Origin: Pseudomonas marginalis
GTDB lineage: Bacteria > Pseudomonadota > Gammaproteobacteria > Pseudomonadales > Pseudomonadaceae
Assembly: GCF_008692035.1 (NCBI RefSeq)
Contig: NZ_VTFG01000001.1
Span: 434,001 to 498,000, forward strand
Direction of reading: 5' to 3'
Length of the DNA: 64,000 nucleotides
Position numbers and translations under genes: made by a program. Shown here one piece after another: positions 39,580-49,296 of this stretch; positions within the stretch are counted from its first letter, which is position 1, and each line of letters starts with the position of its first letter. The notes below the pieces were generated by a model. It was not told where the DNA came from. It was given only the letters and a program-made list of their open reading frames with translations, and searched no databases.

Positions 39580-39791
39580 CTACCAGGGGCTCCCGATCTA
39601 AGCGGTACCTGGGGGCGCATGATCTGTGACGCGCTGAAGCCAGGTAGTCGATCTTATGAAGCAACCGTGTAGGGTGACCAGCTTGGCAAGGAGCGCGCCG
39701 ACCAGAAGCTCCACGACATTTTCCCGCTTATCGTTTCGCTTCGGGTCAACGTCCATCTGCCAATCCTGCGGTCAAGAACAGATGTTCCCAG

Positions 39792-40964
39792 TCAAGCCAT
39801 GGCCTTCGTCCAGAGAGGAAAGCGCAGCCCGTCCGCTTGATTGTCTGGCACGATAAAGCCAAGGCTATACCTTGCACGCGTGATGGCCACATAAAGCTTA
39901 TTCTGGGCCGTTTCCGCCTTCTTGGGGAAGGGCTTCGCACCGCTCAATACGAAGTCGATTTGGCTGTCCGTGGGAAGGATCAGTGTACGATCAAAACCTA
40001 AGCCCTTGCTGGCTCCGAAGTTATAGCATCGGGCATAAGAAGGAATGAAGCTTCTTCCCGACGTCACGCTCCATCTCAGCACCATAGGGTCGTACCTTGT
40101 AACGTAATCGGTGACATCCGACTGCTTGACGATGAAAGCTCCCAGGTGGTGTATGAACGCTGGCGGGACATCAACAACAGCCGACTTGGTTGCCTTGTAG
40201 GCTCCCTTGTGCACTTCATCAGCGATATCGCAGATGGATTGCAGGCTTCGCCAATTTAGGACGAGGGCTTCCTCGGTAAAGCCCATGGCTTTGAATGCAG
40301 CAATTTTTTCGTCCGATGTCTGAGGTGCTTTATGACCGAACGTGGTCTCGTAGACTGTCTGACGAAAATCTCCGACGCAGGTGATTGGAGATTTCATGGC
40401 CTTGTTGAGGCCCTTCAACACGTCGTAATCCCATCCAACCAAATCCTGAACCTCGTCGAAGTAGACCTGGCTGTAGATTTCCCCGAGACGAAGTGCGGCA
40501 GCATGCTTGGTAGTTTTCATCAACCTAGCGGATAATTTCGCGAGAAACCCTGTGTGCGCCTTGGTGTGGCACTGCGTTAGGAAGTGGTTTGGATTGAAAC
40601 TCTTGTCATCCAGCTGTTCTTTCCTGCCAGGCAAGGTAAACTTCGTCTTCGGCTTTAGATGAGGATTGCTGGCATTGAAAAAGAATGCCTCGATCCGTTT
40701 TTGATAATAGGCCTGTTGATAGGGCCTTATCATGTCTTCGAGGTAGAAAGTAAACAGTCCCTTCACCACGAATCGACTGCTGTGTTGGCCAAATTCAGTC
40801 AGGAACCGATGCCGCAGCTCTTGCTGATTACTGGTCGTGTAGGTGACCACTAGCACCTTCCCGCCGCGTCTGATCTCAGCGATTGCTTCGGTGATGATTT
40901 TATGGGTTTTGCCCGACCCCGCACCCGCCATGCACAGTACGTTAGGCAAAGTGAAGCACCTCAT
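39792..40964 (-). CDS. UvrD-like SF1 helicase, Gabija GajB-like
   Basis: The compact 390-residue protein has the SF1A motifs: Walker A MAGAGSGKTHKI (residues 12-23), Walker B YFDEVQDLVGW, motif III VGDFRQTVYE, motif IV LNWRS and motif VI LYVAITRARYSLGF. Regular UvrD proteins are about 700 residues and Gabija GajB is nearer 500, so this is a short form with reduced 1B/2B subdomains. The start overlaps the end of the OLD-type gene by 23 bases, matching the gajA-gajB arrangement. In Gabija the helicase-like partner is thought to sense DNA or nucleotide state and to release the GajA nuclease. ATG 40964 is used; a TTG a few codons later is an alternative. Confidence 0.8.
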   Translation of the reverse strand: MRCFTLPNVLCMAGAGSGKTHKIITEAIAEIRRGGKVLVVTYTTSNQQELRHRFLTEFGQHSSRFVVKGLFTFYLEDMIRPYQQAYYQKRIEAFFFNASNPHLKPKTKFTLPGRKEQLDDKSFNPNHFLTQCHTKAHTGFLAKLSARLMKTTKHAAALRLGEIYSQVYFDEVQDLVGWDYDVLKGLNKAMKSPITCVGDFRQTVYETTFGHKAPQTSDEKIAAFKAMGFTEEALVLNWRSLQSICDIADEVHKGAYKATKSAVVDVPPAFIHHLGAFIVKQSDVTDYVTRYDPMVLRWSVTSGRSFIPSYARCYNFGASKGLGFDRTLILPTDSQIDFVLSGAKPFPKKAETAQNKLYVAITRARYSLGFIVPDNQADGLRFPLWTKAMA

Positions 40965-42603
40965 CCAAGAAAGTGGGGTATTTGAACGCCTCTATTGTTT
41001 CGAACAGCCTTATTGCAGAGTCGACCTTCTTTTTACCCTTGCCATCGCCGTCTGCGCTTTTGAACCACTTAATGATAAATTCCAACTTGGCGGCAAACGT
41101 AGGCTCGGCTTTCAGTAGGTTAAACGTCTGGGGAGAAAGTACGATTTTTGCAAATGCCAGTAATTCCTTCTCTGACGTGGAATTGACCGAAATCATGGCA
41201 GGCTCCAACGAGAACTCCTCATCAACCTTGGATGAGATCAGTTGGATGTTAGGATGCTTTTCATAGTCCTTACGCGCCGCGACGACGTTCTTCTCATAGT
41301 CACCATCGTTGTCACGCAAAACATTTACCCTTGTACCAATTTCCTTCCCGATTTCGATGAACGTTTTGAAGCCCACGCCGCGCACCACGATGATGTCGAT
41401 GCCATCCTGCTCAGGTAGGCGGTCATGGTTCTTGTGTTTATAGATACGTTTGAGTACCAATTCATCAGATGGGCCTTCTACCAGCACTACCTTCTTGGAG
41501 AGGGCTACGCGTAAAGTATCGTAACCGGGGAGGCGTTTGAGCGTCTTGACGACATCCTTATCCAGAAGATGAAGGCGTTTGTACGAATCATGGAGCAGGC
41601 AAATCTTGTCGATGCTGAGTTTGTTAAGCACGTAGGAACTGTGGGTGGTCAAAAACAGTTGCTTGCCATCGCGCTGATCCTCAATATCCTGGACGAGTCG
41701 GCTCAACTCCACGTGCGACAGGTGATTCTCAGGCTCCTCCATCATCACCAGATCGATGTCTTTCGATTTATTGTGGAGGGCCAGTTTTATCTGCACCTTG
41801 CTCTGTTCGCCTTTACCAATCATGTGGAAAGGCACGGTATCCACTTCGAGCTGCAGTCCATTTTGGAGGGCGCCCGACGGCATGGTGTTCGCCGCGATCG
41901 TGAGCGTCTTGTCCGTGATCTTGTTGTCGGAGTCCAGATCTTTGTTAACCGTCTTTACTTCATCGGTTTCATTAAATTTTTGGAGGGTTTCACGATAGTT
42001 GAGGGTCAGTCGGTATTCTTCGTCCTTCTTAAGGGCGGTGCTCAGGACATTGGAAATGTACTGATTCTTCCCGAAGGTTGGATGGATACGCGTTGGATCA
42101 ATGTAGAGCGCCCTGAACTGTTTGCTCATTGGCTTGATGACGTTCCAGGCGAAGTCCATCCACTCAAGCTTGTAAAACTCTACCGGGATGCTGGTCATCG
42201 GGGCGCCAGCGGCCATGTAGTCACTATAGGCGTCCGTAAAATCCGGGTCGAAGCTTGCAACGACCTGCACGCCCTGTGCATCTTTGTGTAGGCTGTTGTT
42301 GGTGCCTCGGTAATCAGGCACACCTTTCATATAAGCCTCGATTACGAGGACGGGTAGGTCGGCTGGCGTCTTCGGTGAGTTCAGAAAGGCCGCGACGACA
42401 TCACTGTTAAACAGGTCAGGAGAAAATTCGTTGGCGAATGGTCGGCTGCGGTACTGGAAGTTTAAGACAATCTCCATGGCCTCCAAGATTGTGCTCTTTC
42501 CAGCGTTGTTGTCTCCGACAAAAATATTGACGTCATCATTGAAGTCAAACGTCTGATCTTTGAATTTTTTGAAATTTACGAGACGAAGCGATTCCACAAG
42601 CAC
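40942..42603 (-). CDS. OLD-family ATPase-TOPRIM nuclease, Gabija GajA-like (first module)
   Basis: The protein (553 residues from the chosen start) has Walker A FVGDNNAGKSTILEA, an ABC-type GKGEQSKVQIKLAL segment, Walker B LVMMEEPENHLS and switch histidine LTTHSSYVLNK. A C-terminal TOPRIM domain follows with VLVEGPSDELVLKRIY and VLRDNDGDYE, keeping the metal-binding acidic residues. This is the GajA plan: an ATP-regulated nicking endonuclease. It lies upstream of, and overlaps, the UvrD-like gene. The start is placed at GTG 42603, preceded by AAGGA, so that the protein opens with LVESLRLVNFKKF as OLD proteins usually do; a longer frame from ATG 42696 is possible. Confidence 0.82.
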   Translation of the reverse strand: MLVESLRLVNFKKFKDQTFDFNDDVNIFVGDNNAGKSTILEAMEIVLNFQYRSRPFANEFSPDLFNSDVVAAFLNSPKTPADLPVLVIEAYMKGVPDYRGTNNSLHKDAQGVQVVASFDPDFTDAYSDYMAAGAPMTSIPVEFYKLEWMDFAWNVIKPMSKQFRALYIDPTRIHPTFGKNQYISNVLSTALKKDEEYRLTLNYRETLQKFNETDEVKTVNKDLDSDNKITDKTLTIAANTMPSGALQNGLQLEVDTVPFHMIGKGEQSKVQIKLALHNKSKDIDLVMMEEPENHLSHVELSRLVQDIEDQRDGKQLFLTTHSSYVLNKLSIDKICLLHDSYKRLHLLDKDVVKTLKRLPGYDTLRVALSKKVVLVEGPSDELVLKRIYKHKNHDRLPEQDGIDIIVVRGVGFKTFIEIGKEIGTRVNVLRDNDGDYEKNVVAARKDYEKHPNIQLISSKVDEEFSLEPAMISVNSTSEKELLAFAKIVLSPQTFNLLKAEPTFAAKLEFIIKWFKSADGDGKGKKKVDSAIRLFETIEAFKYPTFLDEVLHFA

Positions 42604-43193
42604 TTTTTCAATTCCTTCTGAGTTGACGCCGGCAAAGTGGCGTAAGGCCATTCCTGCAGGAACGCTAACCCGAGGTTCGGAACTTGTCCAGTGCATGGGC
42701 GGAGGTAGCAGGGCTTGCGTGGTTCTGTCCGAAAAAAGCTGCTCCCCTGATTAACTGAATGAGCCCAACCTTCATCCAATTGATGCGCTGCCGCTTCACT
42801 ATTGAATCGCCCTGCGTTTTGTAGATACCTCGCTTCCCTAAACTGAGGCCGAGTACGAGGAGCCCTGAGCAAGCCGTGTCTGGTTGAAAACACAACAGCG
42901 ATAAAAGGGTGAATACGAGGGAACGTCTTATGAGAGTTCAGAGCAATACAGCAGAAAGGCAAAAGCCCGGTCGTTACCGGGCTTTGCAGATCCCTCAAGG
43001 GGAGGTAAAGCTGAAGTGCCTCAAGGGCTACAAGCCAAACTCTACGAGCGGTTGGCGCTCATGTCAACGCTCTGCGTCTGGGACAAACGTGTACCGTAAT
43101 GTGCAGTCGTCAGAGCTGACGCAGTCCTGTCTAGCAATGTGGGCAGATTACCATGCCGTAATCTGTAGTCGATACGAAGACTACTCAGCCTGA
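42604..43193. other. Non-coding spacer between Gabija-like module and recombinase operon
   Basis: Apart from the possible extended start of the OLD gene (to 42696) I see no gene in this stretch. It contains the hairpin at 42962-42985. The rest has no repeats I could detect by eye. Confidence 0.5.
42962..42985 (-). terminator. Intrinsic terminator of the recombinase operon
   Basis: AAAGCCCGGT and ACCGGGCTTT form a perfect ten-base-pair stem around a four-base loop. On the minus strand it is followed by TTTTGCC, so it would end transcripts coming from the recombinase genes to its right, whose last stop is at 43194. Confidence 0.7.
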
Positions 43194-43592
43194 TTATCGG
43201 GTGTTTCTCAACGGTGCCATTACTGACTCTACGTCCAAACCGTTCATAAGGCAGTTGTGTGCTATTACTGACAGAGCCTCGAAAAGCTTGTCTCGCTGTA
43301 TTGCCAACGCAGCGTTCTCCGCTTGAAGACTTGCAATACGCTCTTCGAGACTCCTGCGCCGGCGGGCACCATCCGGATCCCTCCCGCTTTCCCTCATTTG
43401 AACAACACGAGCGGCCTCAATTCTGTCTCCACGGTCACCTCCTAGCGTAGCTCGGCTTGTCAGGCCCAGCCGGCGCTGCACCTCCGGTCGGGAAATGGGA
43501 GCGAGCTCCACTCCAGAGCTAATCATCTGGGCGAGGAGAGCGTCTATTGCTTCGTCAAGAGTGCCACCCCTCAATGTCTGTCGTCGCGCCAT
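43194..43592 (-). CDS. Small accessory protein of a recombinase operon (GinD/TnpC-like)
   Basis: The 132-residue protein has an N-terminal helical segment with a possible helix-turn-helix (ISRPEVQRRLGLTSRATLGG). A coiled coil follows (RRSLEERIASLQAENAALAIQRDKL), ending in a short tail. Small proteins of this plan close operons of large tyrosine recombinases such as Tn554 (TnpC) and the GInt islands of Pseudomonas (GinD). It starts eight bases after the stop of the recombinase fragment upstream. It probably binds DNA or the recombinases and helps choose the site. The identification rests on position and layout and not on a clear family motif. Confidence 0.65.
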   Translation of the reverse strand: MARRQTLRGGTLDEAIDALLAQMISSGVELAPISRPEVQRRLGLTSRATLGGDRGDRIEAARVVQMRESGRDPDGARRRRSLEERIASLQAENAALAIQRDKLFEALSVIAHNCLMNGLDVESVMAPLRNTR

Positions 43593-43600
43593 AATTGCCC

Positions 43601-44401
43601 CTAGTCATCTGAAACCGAACTGTGTCGTTTGTCCGAGTCCGCAACCGTCATTGGACGCCCATTTGGAAACACGCGTTGCACACCTGCATTGGTGTCGCGT
43701 GCTAGGACCGATTTTAGATTATTGAGTTTGTCCTCTTGGTCCGCCAGCCATACATCGCTGCCTGCCTCTCCGGCGCCGGCATCGCGCATGATAGTAATTG
43801 CGGCCGTAAGATTTTCGGCTTGTTTCTCAAGGTTCGTCCGTTCCGATGGAGTGCCCATCAGATGGAGATGCGAGCAGCCATTCCAGCACTGAAGATGCTT
43901 AGGGCAGGGCGCTTGGGAGAAGTCGTGAATGCAACCTCCAAAGGGTGTCACGTGCAGCGCCGTTGCGTGTACCGTAAGGAATGCGTCTGCCGTGATCGTG
44001 CCTTTATCTGACAGCAGCGCATGGTAACTGTCGGTCAAAGCGCCCTGAATGCGCTTATCTCTTATGCCCGCATGTAGAAAGTCGATACGCTCGTGATGGC
44101 TATTGAAAGCCAAAAACTCTTGATGGGTAGCAGCGTCTTCTTCAATGCTTGTGTGTTGGTAATAGACATTCTGGTCGAGCCGTTTCCGCCCCAGGGCAAG
44201 CGCTTGTTGAACATTGCTCATGCCAGTCAGATGATAAATAGTATTTCGCCAGTGCCGCGGTTGATGACTAGTCAGCTTAATCGGTGTCCCATCAGCTTCC
44301 AATAATGAACGGCGCGAGAATATGGACGAGAATTGCGGATCCGCGCCGAGTGCCCGGTTGATGTCGGTCAGCATGACCCGTCGCGGTATGGCACGGAACA
44401 C
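43601..44401 (-). pseudogene. C-terminal part of a large tyrosine recombinase (GinC/TnpB-like)
   Basis: The 266-residue frame contains the C-terminal catalytic boxes of a tyrosine recombinase: HQPRHWRNT with the H-x-x-R pair, then NVYYQHTS with the nucleophilic tyrosine. After it comes a cysteine-rich tail (CIHDFSQAPCPKHLQCWNGC) typical of large integrases in Tn554-like and GInt elements. The first catalytic arginine and the whole DNA-binding N-terminus are missing. The frame stays open upstream of the GTG at 44401 (FRLGGRESN) into the overlapping integrase gene. So this looks like the stump of a 600-plus-residue protein left by a deletion. Confidence 0.65.
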
Positions 44402-44418
44402 ATTGGACTCTCTCCCAC

Positions 44419-45417
44419 CTAAACGAAATTGTCCGTAGACAACGCGCGGATCGACAGCGGGCGGCCACGATCCGAGATGAACAAGTAGCGATACAGCAAT
44501 TTCATCGGTTTGCCGTCACGCAAAGGGCGCCGGTCGCTCTGGATATAGCGCTCGTAGACCTCATACAGCTGTGCGGAGATACCCACGGTCCGCCCATGTG
44601 TTTTGAGCGCAGGCTCTTCAACGCGCGGATCGCGGGGATCATGTTCTCGATCATTGATGCTGACATAGGCGTGCTGAGACCCTTTGTTGATATCCGTGGA
44701 GTAGAGCTTCAGAAGCTCTCCGCGACGGATGCCGGTCTCCAAGAGCAATTCGATCATTAGCCAATTACGCAGCTGCAAACGTTCCGGGAACGGATTCTCC
44801 ACAGCGCCAGGGCGAATCAGTGTGCGAACGATCTGTAGTTGCGTATCTGTCAGGCTGCGGTAACGAGTGCGATCGGGACGTGCATTGATGATATGGCTCT
44901 CAAAGCGCCGCTCAATGACGTCGGCAACATCGGCAAATACCACGTTGATGTCAGCCTGTGTGGCTGAATTCTGACGGGCGCGCGGGATGTAACGGGTGAC
45001 GCACCAAGACAGGTATTTCTTCAGCAGGCGCATGTACTGATCACGTGTTCGTGAACTGATCTGCTGAAAAAGTACAGTGCCAGCTTTGCCGATTCGGGCG
45101 ACCAGGTTGTCGGCTTGACGGCCGCTTTGGAGCCAGATGGCGTAGCCGTCCAGTAACGCCAGAATCGACTCAAAGTGGCAGGCCAAGATCGCCTCATCGA
45201 TATCCAGATCTCGGCTTTTGGCATAGGCGTAGAAAGCCTGGATAGCGCGCAGGTGCGCCGCAGCCGTGTTGTAAGCGCGGTGCCTGAGTTTGAGTTGGAC
45301 GTAGATGAACGGAATGAGTATGGGCAACGGCGTCGCATCACCAGCTTGTACAAGCAGCGGTAGTCGTTGACCTGAAGAGAACCTGCACTGAATCAGTTTC
45401 ATCGACAGCCACCTCAT
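44419..45417 (-). pseudogene. Tyrosine recombinase lacking its C-terminal catalytic boxes (GinB-like)
   Basis: The 332-residue protein has the core-binding SAM-like domain (AYNTAAAHLRAIQAFYAYAK) and the start of the catalytic domain with the first arginine in LLLETGIRRGELLKL. It ends at RPLSIRALSTDNFV, before the H-x-x-R and tyrosine boxes expected 60-90 residues later. Those boxes occur in the next frame downstream but belong to another protein type (with a Cys-rich tail). The simplest reading is one deletion that removed the end of this gene and the start of the next. A frameshift or a split recombinase that assembles from two chains are alternatives. Confidence 0.6.
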
Positions 45418-46573
45418 TCAAGGAATCGTCATGAACACTATGGACATGGCCCGTTGAGAGAGTAGACGTCAAATACGAATTGGTCGATGTGAGCTTTATC
45501 AGTTAAGTGGAAAATCATATCCCTATGATCTGGTTGAGGTTTTTGCAGGGACGAAGACGTAGACCGGAAGAATGAATTCTTTTTTCCGCTCAAAGGCTGC
45601 AGCGCGTCTTTTTTCCGGTCAATGGCTTCACCACGAGTCTGCAAGGCCCCACAGTGAATGCGCGTCATCGACTGGTTTCGCTCACACCTCCACAACCCTT
45701 CCATCGCTGCTGTAAGCGGGGCTTCAGCACGTATCAAACTCGTCTTCTTGGCTGGCAAACACGCATCCCAAGCTTTAGTGGTAGATATGCGTATGCAGAT
45801 GACCGTCTTTTGGAAGCTCGTCTTCACGGTCTGAATCTGATGAAGAGTTTTTTCGACCTCGAAGGTAAAACTGTCATCCTCTGAGAGCGCCGAAACAAGG
45901 CCCTACAGTAGTTAAGAAACTAAGATTCTTGCTTTCTGAGTTTATGAGTCCCTACTAGCTAGTGAGGTGCCAACGGCACGCCAGATAGGAAACCTTAATA
46001 AATGGCTCTAGAAGGCTAAATCGCTTCAGTCAATTCAATTCGACCATTGAAATCGTGCAAATATGCTTGGCACGAGCTCAGCTACTGTGCGTCAAGGCAC
46101 CCGCAGAGTCTATTTCTTTGACGTTGGCAGGTAGAAATGTTTGTAAGCTTATAGCGAGTTCTAGCTCACTCGAAAATCCGAATTAGTTGTTTATTGGTGA
46201 TTTTCAATTTATGCATAAATAGTCAGGCGTAGTGTAACTTATTGATTTTCAAGTGGTAAGGTTTTGCTGCGAAACTCAGCGGATATTTTCACGGCTTGAA
46301 GCAATATATTAGATATTCGAAGTGTCAACTTTCTGACTGGTGGCGGTATTAAAAATTAGTTGATGTGCTCGACATGGTGAGCTAGCGTGTTGCCAATGCG
46401 AAGTCACTAGGCCTCCTTTGAGAAAGCAATCAATGATCTCAGTGATTACTTAGAGTCTTGGCAGTTAAAGAGAGCAAGTGAATTAATCTGGCATCAGCTA
46501 TGAGGCATCTATGAATTAATAAGGGCTACTCACATAACTTGCTGCCAAAATCTTCATGTCTCTAGTATGGTGA
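45418..46573. other. 1.15-kb AT-rich region left of the TniA operon
   Basis: This gene-poor region is clearly more AT-rich than its surroundings from about 45900 on. It should contain the left end of the TniA-type transposon. TGTCAAC occurs at 46323-46329, matching motifs at the other side of the operon. One short frame (GTG 45654 to 45884, 76 codons) might encode a small protein; it ends LHGLNLMKSFFDLEGKTVIL. A fragment near 46410-46495 (SFEKAINDLSDYLES) reads like a gene tail. None of these is convincing. The TniA promoter presumably lies in the last 150 bases. Confidence 0.5.
46323..46329 (+). repeat. Candidate left-end motif of the TniA-type element
   Basis: TGTCAACTTT lies in the AT-rich stretch 251 bases before the TniA gene. 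The inverted motif GTTGACA occurs at 51463-51469 and within the palindrome TGTCAACGTTGACA at 51550-51563, right of the operon. Tn7/Tn5053-type ends begin with TGT and contain repeated transposase sites. I found no matching 5-base target duplication, so the exact ends are not established. Confidence 0.3.
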
Positions 46574-46579
46574 ATGTTA

Positions 46580-48388
46580 ATGGCGAAGGACTCTGGCACC
46601 TCAATTACAATTCACACATCACGACCAGTTAGGGCCAAGGTTCCTCCTTTAAGGATTCCAAGGCCTTGGAAGCCCGCCAATCCAACTGTGATGCGTGAGG
46701 CTGTGCCATATCAATCATTGAATGTAAGTGACGCTGAGCTGCGGCTCGCCCGGAAACGGGATGCCATTTTTCAGCAGCTAAAACAAAACATGATTGATCA
46801 GCCCAAGGCGATGGAACTTCTCGAACTTAAAAAGAGCCAGTTTTACAAGCTGTACAATAAATTCCTAGCGTCCGAAAGCTATCTTGAGCTGGCAAGGAAG
46901 AAGCGAGGAACCAAACCCGGACGCGAAACACTTACGGAAGGGCAGCGCGCCGCCTTGGAAATGGCGTATCAAGAATACTATCGAGGGCCGAGCGCGTCCT
47001 CGGCGAAGGTTTGGAAGGAATCGCAAGGTTTATGTCCTGACAATGAACGTACCCCCAGTAAGTATCAAGCTAGAAGGTTTGTGGCGGCTAAGCCGGAGAA
47101 AGAGAAGTACTATCGTAAACATGGCAAGGAAAAAGGTGATAACAAGTATCTTATTAAGTCTGGGAAAAAGGTTATGGAGCGGGTGCTTCAGCAAGTGCAA
47201 ATGGATCACACCTCCGTAGATATTCTGCTTGTGGATGAATTTGATCCGAGCGTAATAGTTGGGCGTCCCTGGCTGACAATTTTAATGTGTTCCTTAACAA
47301 GGGTCATACTCGGACTGTATTTAAGCCTGCAGGCGCCTGGGTTGAGAACAGTTGCAAATGCTTTGAGTTTCGCAATTCTTGATAAGACGAAATCTTTGGG
47401 GCTATACGCTCCTGGCATTAATTCTTATCCCTTTCACGGCATCCCCTTTCAGATTTACACAGATAATGCTGCGGAGTTCACAAGTCCTCGCTTCATTGCA
47501 ACATGCAAGCGCTGGGGGATGGACTGGGATCATCGCCCTGTTGACAAGAAATGGTACGGAGGACTGATAGAAAGAGTGATTGGCACCTTCATGACCTCGG
47601 TGCATTTTTTACCGGGCACCACTGGAAGTAATGTGATTCAGCGGCAGGGGCTAACTCCTGAGCACGATGCAAAATATAATGTAATTGAGTGCGCAAAGTT
47701 TTTACTGGACGAGGCAATACTTTATAACGGAACTGTTCGTCAGGAGCTCGGATGCACGCCACGTCAAGCGTGGGATCACTATGACTCTCTGGGACTGCTG
47801 GATCGAGATAGGGTCATCCGCCCTGAGGATCATGATCGTTTTCTGATTGATTTTCTCTCGCCTTCTTATGGTCACGTCATCCATCCCTACGGAATTAACT
47901 TTGCGGGAAGAAGATATGGTCGATACGAGCTTGAGCCCTACATTGGATATCGAGACGTTGAGATTAGGTATCAGCCATATGATCTCGGGTCGATATGGGT
48001 ATTGATTGAAGGGCAGTTTGTGCATGTCGCGTGTAGTTTTACACGCGATAGGCTCTCTAACAACTGGGAGTCCTACAGCAATCACCGAGGGCTGTCTCGC
48101 GCTCGCCTTGTTGGCCACAACGCTCCAAGTGGAATGCTCGACGATGAGTATGCACTCGAAGCCCAAGAGCGCCAGCGACTCTTGGCGCAACAGGTAAAAG
48201 CTAAACCAAAACAGGCTCTGCCACTGCCTGATGACGCCGGTGCTAAAGACGTCACCGCGCAAGGAGAGCGGCTGCCTAACCCTCCTGCACCTCAGCCTGT
48301 AATCGGTACGCCACGTGTCATCACTAACAGCGGAGGTGTCGCAAATACCTTCGAGCCAAAAATCATTGTAGATAGGTTCAAGCTATGA
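46580..48388 (+). CDS. tniA: TniA/TnsB-type DD35E transposase
   Basis: This 602-residue recombinase joins transposon ends to target DNA. The N-terminal part has helix-turn-helix segments (DQPKAMELLELKKSQFYKLYNK). The catalytic triad is complete: Asp in QMDHTS (209), Asp in YTDNAAEF (295) and Glu in GLIERVIG (331), spacing DD(85)...35E. A C-terminal beta-barrel-like Mu domain (YEPYIGYRDVEIRYQP-type region) and a proline-rich tail follow, the tail probably contacting the ATPase. The ATG at 46580 has GGTGA six bases before; an ATG two codons earlier is possible. It heads a run of four overlapping genes. GC content is lower than in flanking genes, a sign of transfer. Confidence 0.88.
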   Translation: MAKDSGTSITIHTSRPVRAKVPPLRIPRPWKPANPTVMREAVPYQSLNVSDAELRLARKRDAIFQQLKQNMIDQPKAMELLELKKSQFYKLYNKFLASESYLELARKKRGTKPGRETLTEGQRAALEMAYQEYYRGPSASSAKVWKESQGLCPDNERTPSKYQARRFVAAKPEKEKYYRKHGKEKGDNKYLIKSGKKVMERVLQQVQMDHTSVDILLVDEFDPSVIVGRPWLTILMCSLTRVILGLYLSLQAPGLRTVANALSFAILDKTKSLGLYAPGINSYPFHGIPFQIYTDNAAEFTSPRFIATCKRWGMDWDHRPVDKKWYGGLIERVIGTFMTSVHFLPGTTGSNVIQRQGLTPEHDAKYNVIECAKFLLDEAILYNGTVRQELGCTPRQAWDHYDSLGLLDRDRVIRPEDHDRFLIDFLSPSYGHVIHPYGINFAGRRYGRYELEPYIGYRDVEIRYQPYDLGSIWVLIEGQFVHVACSFTRDRLSNNWESYSNHRGLSRARLVGHNAPSGMLDDEYALEAQERQRLLAQQVKAKPKQALPLPDDAGAKDVTAQGERLPNPPAPQPVIGTPRVITNSGGVANTFEPKIIVDRFKL

Positions 48389-49296
48389 ATTCTCATCCTA
48401 CTTTTGACTATTCCCACGTTCTGGAGGCGCATCGCCACAAGCTTGAGTTACCTGTGGAGGAGCGAATTAAGATTTGCAGACATGATTTTTGGATCGATAA
48501 CCCGAAGTTTGCGCCAGTGTTTGAGTGTCTAAGTCACATGCTTTACACGGCTCACCAAATTCAGGCGTCTTGCATTTTTATTTATGGGAATGGGGGGGAT
48601 GGCAAAACAGCCGCTTGGCATCACCTGAAATATCTCAGCTCCAATTCCGATAAAAAAATGGTCTTTATCGAATTAACTGAGAATACAAGTCGCTTTAAGC
48701 TGCATGATCGGCTTTGTCAGGCATTCGGAATTGATATTAGTCGCCGAAGTACTGCCGACAAAGAGGAGCTTATTTTAAAATATATCGCTGAGAATGGAAT
48801 ACGCGCAATCGTTATTGATGAGCTGAATGATGCGCTGCTGCAGCCTTACGCTCAAAAGCGGACGCTCCTTTCCTTAATGCGTAATCTTGCCGGTACGTTG
48901 AAGCTGTGTGTGATCGCGTTTGGGAATACTGAAGCATGCAGTATTCTCACGCTTGATCGAATCATAGACAGGCGCTTTGTGCAATATTATGTGAAGGACT
49001 GGGAAATGGGACAGGATTTCGTAGATTTTCTCGCGACCTATGAAGCGCATTTGCCCTTAAAAATAAAATCTAATATTTCATGTCCGGAGATCAACGCGCT
49101 GATCCTTTCTGAGTCGTACGGCATCATGGATAACGTTGTTAAAATCATGAAGTGCTTGGCAATGGAGGCAATCGATTCCGGCGCTGAGCGGATTAGTGTA
49201 GGGCAATTCCCCCGCCTTCGTGAAACCGCAATGAGATTTGGCTTCAATCTACACACTCCTAAGACTAAACGTGAAGATGTCCATGCAAAAGCATAA
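48385..49296 (+). CDS. tniB: TniB/TnsC-type AAA+ ATPase, target-selection regulator
   Basis: The 303-residue protein has an intact Walker A (YGNGGDGKTAAWH, near residue 68) and Walker B (AIVIDELNDALLQ). A sensor-like segment follows (CVIAFGNTEACSI), then arginine-containing DRIIDRRF. Proteins of this type form ATP-dependent filaments on target DNA and activate the transposase. The start overlaps the TniA stop (ATGA), so expression is coupled. It overlaps the next, ATPase-like gene by about 20 bases. Together with the zinc-finger protein downstream this is the Tn5053/Tn7-like core without a TnsA endonuclease. Transposition should therefore be replicative (cointegrate) unless another nuclease helps. 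Confidence 0.87.
   Translation: MNSHPTFDYSHVLEAHRHKLELPVEERIKICRHDFWIDNPKFAPVFECLSHMLYTAHQIQASCIFIYGNGGDGKTAAWHHLKYLSSNSDKKMVFIELTENTSRFKLHDRLCQAFGIDISRRSTADKEELILKYIAENGIRAIVIDELNDALLQPYAQKRTLLSLMRNLAGTLKLCVIAFGNTEACSILTLDRIIDRRFVQYYVKDWEMGQDFVDFLATYEAHLPLKIKSNISCPEINALILSESYGIMDNVVKIMKCLAMEAIDSGAERISVGQFPRLRETAMRFGFNLHTPKTKREDVHAKA

Noticed and set aside
45438..45884. Two opposed small frames left of the transposon
   Set aside because: Neither has family features; only one can be real at most, and I could not choose with confidence.
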